Of a DNA stretch of 64,000 bases, positions 54,261 through 64,000 are shown piece by piece (the stretch's first letter is position 1; the number at the start of each line of letters is the position of its first letter). Under the pieces are notes generated by a model that saw nothing but the letters and a program-made list of their open reading frames with translations, had not been told where the DNA came from and made no database searches. This stretch comes from Leishmania mexicana MHOM/GT/2001/U1103 (Eukaryota > Euglenozoa > Kinetoplastea > Trypanosomatida > Trypanosomatidae). The position numbers were made by a program, and so were the translations under genes. The stretch spans positions 1,050,339-1,114,338 of the forward strand of contig NC_018333.1 of NCBI RefSeq assembly GCF_000234665.1. Reading direction: 5' to 3'.

Positions 54261-55786
54261 CTGTCCCACAAAAGAGCCGCTGTGCGTTCGCGTATTTGTA
54301 TGGGTGGGTGGATGCTCGTCAGCAAGGCCTGTTTGTGCACGGACAACCACGTCTGCACATGCGATTGCGTAGAGGAAGGGAAGACAAGAGTGATTGGAGA
54401 CAAGCCAAGAGCGTAGACGTACCGGTAGGAGATCGGCAGAGAGAGAGCGATCGAACGAGGTCCCACCACCACCACCTGCGCCACCGCTGCTGCTGCACGC
54501 AACGTGGTGTCTCCCTTTCTGGAGCGGAGTATTCACCGTTGCCTGCTTTGCATCAGCTTTCGCGCATAATGTGGCAGCTCTCCAGCCGCGTCATTGACGA
54601 GAAGCGGCACGTCCCTCTCCTGAAAAGAGAGGGGGTGCGGGGGGGGGCGAAAAGCAAAACCGCTCGCACCACACGTATCCTTTTGTTTACAGATGCCAGC
54701 ACCCCCTGCTCATACGGGCCACCTCAGTGCATCATATTAATATAAAGTACCCACGCTCTGTGTGTGTGTGAGGGGTGGTCAAGAGACTGCAGCCCGGTCT
54801 CCGGGCACGGCTGCGGACTCTTGGTGTCGGCGGACAGCGCCTGGCTGGCGCGGTGCCGAGGAGACGTGCGGCCATGATCGCGCTTGGACCAGCTCACGAC
54901 GGGTCGCGCTGACGATCCAGCACATATGCGCGCATGCGCCCACTGCTTTTCTGCCTTTGCCGCGCTGCGGTGGTGTTGAGCGTAGCCGCGGACCCGGCCC
55001 GCTCCGCATGCACTGGAACAGCAGTGGGCTGGATGGTGCGACACGGTGATGGCTGTCCCGGCACCTCGACGCGTCCTCGGTGCCAGTGTGTACGCTGCAG
55101 GGGATGCACCTCACCCCTGCAAGTCTGGAGGGCACCTGCTCTCCACGGTTTTCAGCCTTCCGGTGCAGCAAGAGAGAGGGGGCACGAGTGGTGAGCGAGA
55201 GAGAGGTGCCCCGTAGTGCATGCCGATGATGCCCACAGTGCATGCGCGCGAAGTGTGCGGCATCTCCTGCGCCAGACCGCGCGGCACGTATCCGAAGAGG
55301 GGACGAGGCGGGAGAGGAGGGGCCCGCTAGATGCATGTCCCGACTCGACGGCATGACAGTCGGTGCAAGACGACCAGGGCGTAGCGGCAGCGCGGCAGCG
55401 GCGTGTGGGCTGCGGCTGTGCATGCGCGTGCCTTTGCTGGCGTGTCCGTGGAAGGACACGCTGAAGAATACGTATATATATAGGTGCCCGCTAAATCGCT
55501 TGCCCTCACCGCTTTCGCCTCTCTTACTCTGCTGCTGCAGTGGTATTCGTTCTTGCGAGTGCGCATACGTCCAGTTAACCTGTGTGAGCGCACTCGACCC
55601 CCCCCGCTGCAGCACCGCGGTGGAACCCGAGTGACAGTGACATATTTGGCATAAAAAAAGCAAGAGAACTGTACCTGAGTGCGTGCGCGTGCCTGTCAAT
55701 ACGTCAACTGCTGTCACGGCAATCTCGCTCTTCAACTGGTGCACTCGACGGTTTTAGCACGAGTTAAACTCCACATCATCCGGCTT
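54261..55786. other. Intergenic spacer with GC-rich island
   Basis: Lies between the AdoMetDC 3' region and the PPR-like gene. It holds a 7-bp stem at 54613-54633, and from about 54779 to 55460 a GC-rich, low-repeat island that stands out from normal spacer sequence (see findings). A 321-codon minus ORF over this island has no recognisable domain and I do not call it a gene. Confidence 0.5.
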
Positions 55787-56277
55787 GTCAAGGCCCCCTT
55801 GCCTGCTGCAGAGCAGCGGCACACGCGTGCATTACGGCAATGCACCGACCCAGCCACCTGCGCACGGACCCTGCCTCAAACACCACCCACCCCTGCCGCG
55901 CAGGTTACCTCACAGCCGCTCCCATCATCCCGGCCGCCACGCGCTGCATCCCCCTCGGGGTGGCACTCGAGCTCTCCCCCAGCAAGCAGTGAGGGCCGGG
56001 CCAGACACGCTTCGGTCGCGCTGACACCCTGCCCATCACGTGGGTGGTGCAAACGTGTTCGCTGCCGCAGGTCGCTCCGACGCAAGGCCATCCGCCACCT
56101 GAGCACCGACATCAGCAGCGATGCATCGCTCTGGCTTTCCCACGTCGTAGGTGCCCCCTGTCACCACGCGAGGCGGCTCGGCACTGGCAGGGGGGGGGAA
56201 AGGGGGGATAGGGGGAGGGGCTGCACGGGGCCATGAGGATGCCGCGCATTGAGGCGTGCTTCTCGTCACCAGGGATG
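55787..56277. repeat. SIDER2-like interspersed repeat, copy 2
   Basis: About 490 bases, nearly identical to 61429-61890 and slightly more different from 46232-46712. Copies 2 and 3 share two substitutions (GGTGGCACTCGAG, CAAACGTGTTCG) and a G-rich expansion (GGGAAAGGGGGGATAGG) absent from copy 1. It begins about 380 bases past the AdoMetDC stop codon, so is probably in the AdoMetDC 3' UTR. Confidence 0.75.
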
Positions 56278-56660
56278 GTGATGGCCACAGGAAACAAAGA
56301 AAAAGTCATAAGCCTGTGGTCGCTAAGTGAACACTGGAAGAGGAGGGGAAGAAGAATGGCTGAGAGGGTGTTAAGCAACAGCAGTGCCCCATTCCTAGTA
56401 GATGCCCCCCTTCACTCTCCGCGTCCATGAATGAGCCAATCACGAATATTGATCCAACGCCGTCCACATGGGCAGGCGTTGCAGGACGGCGATAGCTAGC
56501 TGGGGTGTACATGAATACAGATGGAAAGGTGCTCGTGTAGACACACGCCCGAGTCCACCTATTAAATAGGGAGGCACAGGGTTTTTCCTGCGCTCTCTCG
56601 CTTGCATGTATTGGCGGGCGTGCAGCGTCTCGAGTACACGGTGATACTCGCTGCGCAAGA

Positions 56661-57809
56661 CTAGTCGGCCCCACCCGTGGCGCCCGCTTCGGCGCCTCCC
56701 ACTGCCGCATCTGTCTCTTCCAGCGCACCCGTCCTGACGTAGTTAATCTTCATCGCCACGTAGCCCGGCGCGAACTCGTTCGTGGTGCGGTGGAGGAGAC
56801 TGTACTCCGGATAGTACTCCGGTTCCACTCCGATCCCCTTGCCTTCGTTGTATGCCTTGCCCACAGGGCTCTCGGGGTCGAGGAAAACAATGACGGTGAA
56901 CCGCTGCGGCCGGAACACGCCGAGCACCTTCTTCATCCGGTCCGAGTAGTTCGCCGCTCGACTGTTCGTCTCGTAAGAGGCAAAGGAGCAGTGATCTTCT
57001 GGGGTAATGTGCATCGTCTGATACTCCTCGCCGCGGATGGCGTTAATGCTATAGCCGCAGGGCTCGAACTGGAGGTCATGTAGCGTCCACGTGCCGTCCA
57101 CAACGCGATCTAGGTGCGTCGCAGCGCGGATTGCCGCCGTCTCCGAGCTGGTGGAGATGAAGCGGTCGCTGAACCAGTACCTGGTCTGCTCCTTGTCCAG
57201 CCCGTACATAGTCATGCTGAGCTGTGTGTCGTCCTCGGAGCTGCAGGGGCGGATGATGTCGTCGTAACAGAAGAGAAAGTAGTGGTCGCTGTCCACAGGG
57301 CCGAAGATGTAGGGCTTGCCAGTAGGGAAGTGCTGCTTCAGTGTCGCGAACTCGTCCGCCAGGGACGTGTGCGGTCCCTTTTGCATCCACGGAAAGGAGT
57401 AGTTTTTGTGCATGAAGGACACCCACTCCAGCTCCCCGCGCACCGCGCTGATTGCCTCGAGGATGTTGGGGATGCTGTTAAGCAGTGTCGTGGTGCCGCA
57501 TGTGATAAGGATGATGCGGTTTTTCATCACGAAGAGAGAGCTCTCGGTCAGAACGTAGCTGTTAATGTACTCGTTCGACTCCCTCGACACGATCTGCGCG
57601 TTGAGCGAGCCAACCACACCGGACCACACGGAGTCGTCGAGGCTGCGCAGCCCATCCACGTGTGTCTCCGGTGTACAGCGCACAATCACCTCGAGGCGCT
57701 TCTCCGGACCCTCGAAGCTGAACCCTTGCTCCGGGTTGTACCCCTTCATGGAGCCCCACATCGCCATGAGCGTGAGGGGATCCTTTATGGTGTTCGAGCA
57801 GACATTCAT
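56661..57809 (-). CDS. AdoMetDC: S-adenosylmethionine decarboxylase (active subunit)
   Basis: A 382-residue proenzyme for AdoMet decarboxylase, which supplies aminopropyl groups for spermidine and so trypanothione. The start MNVCSNTIKDPL at 57809 is the family start; the frame adds eight residues upstream. Autocleavage motif ESS is present (E89-S90-S91, followed by LFVMKNR), so the pyruvoyl cofactor can form at Ser90, assuming the usual Glu|Ser cut. The EGPEKRLE segment near the N terminus, the FGPVDSDHYFLF segment, and a C-terminal RFTVIVFLDPESP segment match trypanosomatid enzymes. Trypanosomatid AdoMetDC needs the prozyme (upstream gene) for full activity. Its 3' region carries repeat copy 2. 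Confidence 0.96.
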   Translation of the reverse strand: MNVCSNTIKDPLTLMAMWGSMKGYNPEQGFSFEGPEKRLEVIVRCTPETHVDGLRSLDDSVWSGVVGSLNAQIVSRESNEYINSYVLTESSLFVMKNRIILITCGTTTLLNSIPNILEAISAVRGELEWVSFMHKNYSFPWMQKGPHTSLADEFATLKQHFPTGKPYIFGPVDSDHYFLFCYDDIIRPCSSEDDTQLSMTMYGLDKEQTRYWFSDRFISTSSETAAIRAATHLDRVVDGTWTLHDLQFEPCGYSINAIRGEEYQTMHITPEDHCSFASYETNSRAANYSDRMKKVLGVFRPQRFTVIVFLDPESPVGKAYNEGKGIGVEPEYYPEYSLLHRTTNEFAPGYVAMKINYVRTGALEETDAAVGGAEAGATGGAD

Positions 57810-60800
57810 GGTTGCCAGCGAGAAATTACCCAAGTGTCATGTGTGGGCGTCGCCTCAGAGCCGCTCTTTACGCGCCTGGGTGTATCTGAGAGAGTGCACG
57901 AGTCTGTGTAAAGGAATGGCGACGCTGCAGATCTGTTGGGGGTGGAGGGAAGACCAGAGGTGATGAAAAGAGAATGTGAGAGAACAACGGCACCAGCGCG
58001 CACAAACGTACGTGTGATATTTCCAGGAGAGAGAAGCGAAGAGGGAAGCGTGCAGACACAGTAGGATGGTAGAAACAGACCAAAGCAGAGGGGCCTTGGG
58101 GGGCGATGTGGGAGAGGAGGAAAAAATACCTGTGCACACACACATAGACGCAGACAGGGACCGCGGCACGCTGCTCCTTTGGTGTGCGCCGACCCCTCTT
58201 CACCAAAGCAAAAGGCCCCTCCACCACATGAGCGGCGAGTGCATGCTACTACCGAGTGCGCGTGAAACGCTGCGGGGCACAGAATCGGGTAGGCGGGGAG
58301 GCAGGGGATAGCGAGGGCATCGTCGACGAAAAAGAAGTGAAGCGACTAGCGGTTCCCTTGTTGGATGGCGTTGACCGTCGTCCGTCTCACGTTGGCCTCC
58401 CGCCTGTTCCCTCTTCGCTGGTTTGATCCGTATACGCTGCCTCATCACCAGCGCTGCAGAGAGAATGAAGTGACTCGACGTCCAAACAAACAAAAAAAGG
58501 TAAAACATGCGACGAGCGTGAGGCAACGACGGGAGGGGGGTTGGGAGAGGGAGGGACACGAAGCAGCCGGAAAGTGGAGGAGGGCAGAGTGGGAGAGAGA
58601 GAGACCAGGTCGACCGATCGCGGCAACGAAGACATGGCAAAGACGATGATGTTTTTCGTTAAAAAAACGAATAATGATGAGAAAGAGAAGCAGCCAAACA
58701 GGATAGGGAAAAGGCAGTGCTTTGTTTTTCAAAGCAAACACATGTGGACCGAGAGGCTGCGGTACCACCACGACCACCACCACCAGCAGCAGCACACATA
58801 CACACATACACCATTGACTAAGTAAGGAAAGGGGCGGAGGTGGGGGCACGTAAAACAAGAATGCCTTCCAGAGTGCAGAAAACGGCAGACGAAGAAAAAA
58901 GAAGACCACAAGGCAAGAGAGGTGCTGCTGGCGTGTGCGCCTATGCTAATCTGCGCCTGTGCTTTCTTCGGTGGAAGGAGAGAGTCATCTCTCGATCGCC
59001 GACCGCGCCGCTTCGTTCCTCTGGCAACTTGCACCCCTTCTCCCGCTCTGCATGTGGAGAAGAACAAGTAAGGCCTGGAAAGAATGGTAACCGGCGTCGT
59101 GGCCTCTGATGCAATCCCTCCCCCCTTTAGAGCACGCGTCCTTCATTGTGGAGTGCGCATCGCTGACGGTGGGAGGTGGAGCCGCAGTCAAGCGATCGAC
59201 ACTAAAAACGGAGAGGACACAAAGCTTTCATATACGTATACAAGTAAGCGGGGAGGATGATGAGAGAGATCTGGCGCTCGGGATCACAGTCTGCATCGTG
59301 GTGGCAGACCTCTATGCGCGTCGTTTCGTATTATGCCTTCCTCCCTTTGCTCACTGAAGGCCTGAGTGCCATTTTCTCCTGCTCGTGAGGAGGTGGTTGT
59401 GGTGGTGGTCGACTTCGTTGTGGTAGAGAGGGTGGAGGGGGTAATCCTCTCGACGACTTGGAGATACCCTCTTGTGCGAGAATCGAGAAAAACGAGTGCG
59501 CCTGTGCGTTCGTGCGTGTGTGCTCCCTGGGTTAGGGAAAACGCCGACGCCGCCTCTTGTCGTGTTGTTGCCGACGAGCAGACGACAACAACGTCTTTCT
59601 TGAAAACGAAACTCGAGAGAAAGAAAAAGAAAAGGGGCGGCAGAGGAGGACTACGGCTGTTTAGGGGTGTATTTACCTCCGGGTGGTGTGTGCTGAATGT
59701 CCCCCTCACTGGAAGCAGGCATGCGTCGTCATGGTTTCACCCTCACTCGTTTCCTTCGATCACGATGTCGGACACCTCGGTGCACGTGTGTGTGTGTGTC
59801 GGGGCAAGAGAGCCGGAGTGCATCGGTCTTCGCGGTCTTTTCTTTGCGTGTTTTCATCCATTCCCATGAATGAACAAAGTGATTCTGCACGAGACACACG
59901 TCACACGTACAGCTACGCCGACGCATGAGTGCTCGAGGAAGAGAGCACAGCATCATAACGGCGGTAGAAGCTCACGAGAAACAAACAGCAAAAGAGAAAC
60001 ACAGGTACTAACAACAGCAGCCAGACATCCGCTCACATACTCGCCAGAGTCAGTGTCTACGACCGGCATGAAGGTAAAACAGGCAATAGGAAGTGCCACA
60101 ACAGTGAAGGCGATGCTGGAGGACGGTAGTAACGAGATAGAAGATATCCGAAACGACGGGGGAGAGCGCGACACACACACACACGCACCCACACCCACAG
60201 AGATAGAGAGATAGATGAGAAAACAACCGCGAAAGCAAACATTTTTTTGGCTGTCGTGCGACTATGTAGAGAAAGAGGAAGGGAAAGGATGAAGCACGCA
60301 ATGCGGACTCATCGCTGGTGCACCCGGATAGCCACCGGCATCCTTTAGCATTCCGCCACATGTAGGCGAAACAAAAAGTAGCCGCGCCGCCGCTACGCTC
60401 GAGGGGTCGCTTTCATCCGTTACACAGGCGTGTGGCCAAGGGGGGGGGCAAACCTCCTTTACCCATGGTTGCACTCACCTTTGTGGGCGTATCAGCTGTG
60501 CGTTTCGATTGTGTCCGTGTGTGTGCGTGTGTGTGCGTCGCACTTCGGCAATGGTCGCCGTCGTTTGAAACGCCTGTGAGGTCGATACATCGTATCTGGC
60601 CGGCTCATTTGTGTAGAGTAAGGATGCCGAGTAAGCCCCTCTTTTACCGAGGCCGGGGCCTTTGAGACGGTTGACCACTTCCACCCTCGCTGAACAGACG
60701 TTGCCCCAAAGTCTCACTTATGGTACACGGGGTTGTTCGGTGGCTGGAACACTCACTGTCGCTGCAGCAAGTTCCATCACAGACTCCTCGACATCGTCTG

Positions 60801-61428
60801 TGAAGATGGTGTATGCCGCAACCAACCTGCCGATTGGGGTGAGAGAGTGGAACGTGGCGCATTCCTCTCGTCGCTGTCACGTCTTGCGGCCATTTACGGT
60901 GTCGCCTTGAAGCCTGCCTTTTTCGCACTTGCAAACAACCGAGAGCGCCATTTCGTGGAACGTCCTCTCGCCCATCACGACCTTCTCTCTGAGCTACTGT
61001 CAAGTTTTCAATGCACGTCTTGACACGCTCCTCCGGTCCACGCCGCGTTTACCGGCATGGGGAAACACCGGTGAGAAGAAAATCAAAGGTGTTTTAACAG
61101 GGAATAATGCACGGATGCTCGCTTTGTAGAGCTTGTGCGGGGTGGGGCGGGGGCGACAGGGCTTCACCCCGTCACTTGACATTTATTTCGTGCAGAACAG
61201 GTACAAGAACAACTAAGAGCTCAGTTTCGCAAGCTCAAATTCCCTTTCCTCTCCTACGGCCCCGCACGCGATCCCAGCTCTTCTTCGTCTCGGCATCGTC
61301 ATCTTCTCTCACCTGAAATACATCATTTGTGTCCCGCTTTATCTCAACCTAGATCAAGCTTTTCGTTTCAACATGGCCGTTCTTTGCCACAGAGCAGGAG
61401 CTCAACTCCACTCCAAACACCCCCGGAG
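57810..61428. other. Long spacer between AdoMetDC and prozyme
   Basis: The largest part of the 4.7 kb spacer between the paired genes. It has low-complexity stretches at 58000-60300 (including a 7-bp stem at 58718-58736 and (CA)n near 60170-60190), then from about 60475 to 61182 a non-repetitive block described separately. No intact gene seen. Confidence 0.5.
60475..61182 (-). pseudogene. Possible decayed coding sequence
   Basis: One minus frame reads in protein-like fashion for about 235 codons but contains four stops. Segments include KVVMGERTFHEMALSVVCKC, then RLVAAYTIFTDDVEESVMEL continuing AAATVSVP, then NVCSARVEVVNRLKGPGLG and a TNEPARYDVSTSQAF segment. The sequence is not low-complexity, unlike flanking DNA. 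The TIFTD...AAATV pattern weakly recalls the RNase H domain of ingi/L1Tc-type retroelements (DIREs), which in Leishmania are all degenerate. It is a hypothesis: chance open frames remain possible. Confidence 0.3.
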
Positions 61429-61890
61429 ACGTCATAGACCCCGTTGCCTGCTGCAGAGCAGCGGCACACGCGTGCATTACGACAATGCACCGACCCAGCC
61501 ACCTGCGCACGGACCCTGCCTCAAACACCACTCACCCCTGCCGCGCAGGTTACCTCACAGCCGCTCCCATCATCCCGGCCGCCACGCGCTGCATCCCCCT
61601 CGGGGTGGCACTCGAGCTCTCCCCCAGCAAGCAGTGAGGGCCGGGCCAGACACGCTTCGGTCGCGCTGACACCCTGCCCATCACGTGGGTGGTGCAAACG
61701 TGTTCGCTGCCGCAGGTCGCTCCGACGCAAGGCCATCCGCCACCTGAGCACCGACATCAGCAGCGATGCATCGCTCTGGCTTTCCCACGTCGTAGGTGCC
61801 CCCTGTCACCACGCGAGGCGGCTCGGCACTGGCAGGGGGGGGGAAAGGGGGGATAGGGGGAGGGGCTGCACGGGGCCATGAGGATGCTTC
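61429..61890. repeat. SIDER2-like interspersed repeat, copy 3
   Basis: About 460 bases, nearly identical to copy 2 apart from a few changes (CATTACGACAATG, CACCACTCACCCC). It begins about 590 bases past the prozyme stop codon and runs the same way as the other copies. It shares ACGTCATAGACCCCGTTGCC at its left end with copy 1, and diverges from the other copies after CCATGAGGATGC. Confidence 0.75.
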
Positions 61891-62477
61891 GCGTTATCAA
61901 GGGCTTCAGATTCATATGAGAGCGATAAGACAGGGAAAATCTCTTCTCATGAGGGGCAAGACAAGAAGTTGGTGGGGGCTCGTGCTGCAGTTTCCGGGAT
62001 CATACATCTGTACATCAATGTACATCTGCGCGGGTGACGGAAACAGCAGAGGCGCATCCCAAAGTGCGTCGATGGAGAGACGGATGGAGGGGGAGGGAAA
62101 ACGTATAAGCTAAGAGCTGAAAATGGTGTCAAACTTCAGAAAAAAAAAAGAAACGGACAAAACAAAACGTCTACTTGCTGATCAGTGGTGCGAAGAGCCA
62201 GCAAACATACATGGAGACACTGATGCGGAGTGAAGGGGGAGGGAGGAGGAGCGCGCGACGGAAGGGCGCACGCGCGCAGCGAAGACGACAACGGGAAGCT
62301 GTGCATGCATTTTGCCTCTGCGCACGTAAGGTGGAGGGGAGGTGTATGCTGAACGTTTAGCTTAGCAGAGGAGTCACCGCACACGCCGCCCTCGATGAAG
62401 CACACATCGGCGCTCTCTCCGTCTCTCGCACCCTGAGCCCTTTGTATGCCGTGTAAAGTCCCTGCATTCCCACTCTC
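61891..62477. other. Prozyme 3' UTR, proximal part
   Basis: About 590 bases between repeat copy 3 and the prozyme stop codon. It holds an A-run at 62143-62151 and purine-rich DNA near 62232-62260. I see no gene or clear motif. Confidence 0.5.
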
Positions 62478-63431
62478 TTACTCTGCACTGTGGGCGAACA
62501 GCAGCTGGTGGAACGCGTAGCCCTCACCAAACAAGTTCACCGTTCGGTTCTGCAGCGTGTAGGGGTTGAAGGCGTTGAAGTTTCGACGCAGCGCCGACCC
62601 GTCGGCGTCTCTGTCCTGTAGGGCAGCAACCGTGAAGTGGGCGGGCTGAAAGGTGTCGAGGAGCTTCTGCACGCGCGTCGGAGACGCTACGGCAGCCTTG
62701 GCGTTGGTCTCGAAGGAGATGCACGGCACACTAGCGAAGGTGCGTATCACTTCGTACTCGCCACTTTTCAGCGCGTAGAAGCGCTGCGTTGTCTTGTTCA
62801 CCTCCCCCAGACCGACAGCGACGTCGTAGAGGAACACGTTCACCTGCACATCCTCCTCCTTACGCCCTGCCATCCTTTCAACGTTGTCGTACACGAAGTT
62901 GAAGCAGTGATGACCATCTACCGGACCCGTCAGGAAGGACTTGCCGGTCGGGAAGACGGCCTTGAGCTCCGCGTACTCCTGCGCCATGATGTCGCTCATC
63001 TCACTCTCGACGCACCATGGCGAGGTGGTGTTCTTGCGCAAGTACGAGGCCCACTCCACACGCACGCCCTTGGATGTGAGAAGGGCGACGGTGGGGGTGA
63101 TCACCTGGTGCAACATCACCTCCGACACGGATGTCACCACCAGCTTGCACGGTGTCAAGATGACAATGCACTGCGTCATCTCTAGGGATAGCAGACCCTC
63201 CGCAGAGGAGTGGTGCTGCAGCTTCTGCCCAGCTGCCGCCAGCACGTCCTCAAGCTCCTCCACCGTAAACGTTTGCACATCCACGGCGGCGGCGAAGTCG
63301 AGCTCGAGACGCTTCTCGAGCCCGCTGTCGTGGTAGCTGGTGGGGTTCGAAAACCCTCCCCACAGCGACATCAACGCGCGGACCGACTCAGGGAACACAT
63401 CGCGAGAGGAAGCCCATGCGTTTGTGGGCAT
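62478..63431 (-). CDS. AdoMetDC prozyme (catalytically dead paralogue)
   Basis: A 317-residue paralogue of AdoMet decarboxylase, from the Met at 63431 (MPTNAWASSRD); the longer frame upstream is leader. It aligns along most of AdoMetDC: SLWGGFSNPTSYHDSGLEKRLE with the active enzyme's EGPEKRLE region, FPTGKSFLTGPVDGHHCF with FPTGKPYIFGPVDSDHYF. The cleavage-site ESS is missing (the aligned region reads GLLSLEMTQCIVIL), so it cannot form a pyruvoyl group. In trypanosomatids such a prozyme binds AdoMetDC and activates it, and in T. brucei prozyme level is translationally regulated. Repeat copy 3 lies in its 3' region. Confidence 0.95.
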   Translation of the reverse strand: MPTNAWASSRDVFPESVRALMSLWGGFSNPTSYHDSGLEKRLELDFAAAVDVQTFTVEELEDVLAAAGQKLQHHSSAEGLLSLEMTQCIVILTPCKLVVTSVSEVMLHQVITPTVALLTSKGVRVEWASYLRKNTTSPWCVESEMSDIMAQEYAELKAVFPTGKSFLTGPVDGHHCFNFVYDNVERMAGRKEEDVQVNVFLYDVAVGLGEVNKTTQRFYALKSGEYEVIRTFASVPCISFETNAKAAVASPTRVQKLLDTFQPAHFTVAALQDRDADGSALRRNFNAFNPYTLQNRTVNLFGEGYAFHQLLFAHSAE

Positions 63432-64000
63432 TTTTTCGCCTTCGTGAAATGGTGTGGCGGAAAGGAAGAAGGATAGCGAAGGGAGAGAGATGAGTGGTGG
63501 GAGGCAACCACCGATGTGGCGGGGGGGGGGGGAAGAGGCACAGGAAGCAAACGCCAAAACGCCGCGTTAGCAACTGAAAACAAAACAACAACAAAAAGAA
63601 AAAGGACCACACTTAGAGAAGATTAAAGAAAAGACGAAGCATACCCGGTGGGAGGGAAGAGGAAGAAATATCGATCAACGGAGGGAGGAGGAGCGATAGG
63701 CACTTCACGGGGCGGTGTCACATACAGCGTTAGAGTTTCCTTCTTTTTATTGTTTTTTTTTCGCTGTACATACATGTGTGTATGTGTGTGGAAGAGGGAA
63801 GGAGGAGAGGCGCGGAAACGGCGGAAACAGAGCAAAGTAAAGAATGGAAACCATGACGAGTGTGAAGGATGCGTACTACGTGCGTGGGAGAGCGCAAGAG
63901 AGAAACAGCACGAAAGCCGAAACGAGAAGGGGCATCTGGGCGCGCAGATCGCCGTCCCCGACAAGCTAGCGGTTCATTCCCGACTTATGCGCGCCCGTCG
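63432..64000. other. Upstream region of the prozyme
   Basis: Contains the probable splice-acceptor tract (separate entry), a 12-base G run at 63521-63532, and T/TG-rich DNA at 63744-63792. No gene seen before the window edge. Confidence 0.5.
63440..63497 (-). promoter_or_regulatory. Predicted spliced-leader acceptor for prozyme
   Basis: On the minus strand a C/T-rich tract (about 63461-63497) is followed, after a short ACACCATTTCACGAAG stretch, by an AG at 63441-63440. The ATG is 8 bases further on, which would give a very short 5' leader, so a more distant acceptor may be used instead. Confidence 0.35.

Noticed and set aside
54779..55744. 321-codon minus ORF in the AdoMetDC-PPR spacer
   Set aside because: Arg/His/Ser/Pro-rich, no domain, and the long frame is explained by high GC content. 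Recorded as a GC-rich island only.
46324..61757. A 78-codon minus-strand ORF found in all three repeat copies (46324-46560, 55876-56112, 61521-61757), and 130-180-codon + strand ORFs in the same repeats
   Set aside because: They are conserved because the whole repeat is conserved; there is no sign of independent protein selection. They belong to the repeat.

Overview
The window reads as a nuclear chromosome segment from a trypanosomatid, most likely a Leishmania species. All convincing protein genes (17) lie on the minus strand, none has an intron, and they are separated by 0.3-4.7 kb spacers full of purine runs (pyrimidine in the RNA), (CA/TG)n, (TA)n and poly-G tracts. That is the layout of one polycistronic unit processed by spliced-leader trans-splicing. 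Lineage markers are a glycosomal GAPDH ending in Ala-Lys-Met, an AdoMetDC plus catalytically dead prozyme pair, and short repeats resembling SIDER2 retroposons. I cannot fix the species by eye.

In transcription order (right to left): AdoMetDC prozyme (62.5-63.4 kb); a 4.7 kb spacer with a SIDER2-like repeat and a possible decayed coding stretch; active AdoMetDC (56.7-57.8 kb) with a second, nearly identical repeat in its 3' region; a PPR-like protein (52.3-54.3 kb) whose 3' end is duplicated across an artificial 100-N gap; a G3BP-like NTF2/RRM protein; homoserine kinase with a third repeat in its 3' region; a Trm10 tRNA methyltransferase; a long kinesin; a very large multi-pass membrane protein kinase with a beta-helix-like N-terminal region (29.4-35.5 kb); eIF3d; a CNNM/DUF21-CBS transporter-like protein; a 95-aa unknown; KRR1; an Sm-like protein; a TPR-array protein; a 204-aa unknown; a membrane-anchored DUF2817 peptidase-like protein; glycosomal GAPDH; a CHCC zinc-finger (NDUFS6-like) protein; and a PI-PLC. 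The window opens inside a fourth, decayed copy of the repeat.

Gene functions are mixed, as expected of a trypanosomatid array where control is mainly post-transcriptional. The clearest functional link is AdoMetDC with its prozyme, the regulated enzyme pair for polyamine/trypanothione synthesis. The most unusual gene is the receptor-like kinase. Where an ORF extends upstream in frame through low-complexity sequence, I moved the start to the first methionine that begins plausible protein. Intergenic UTR boundaries are inferred, not mapped.
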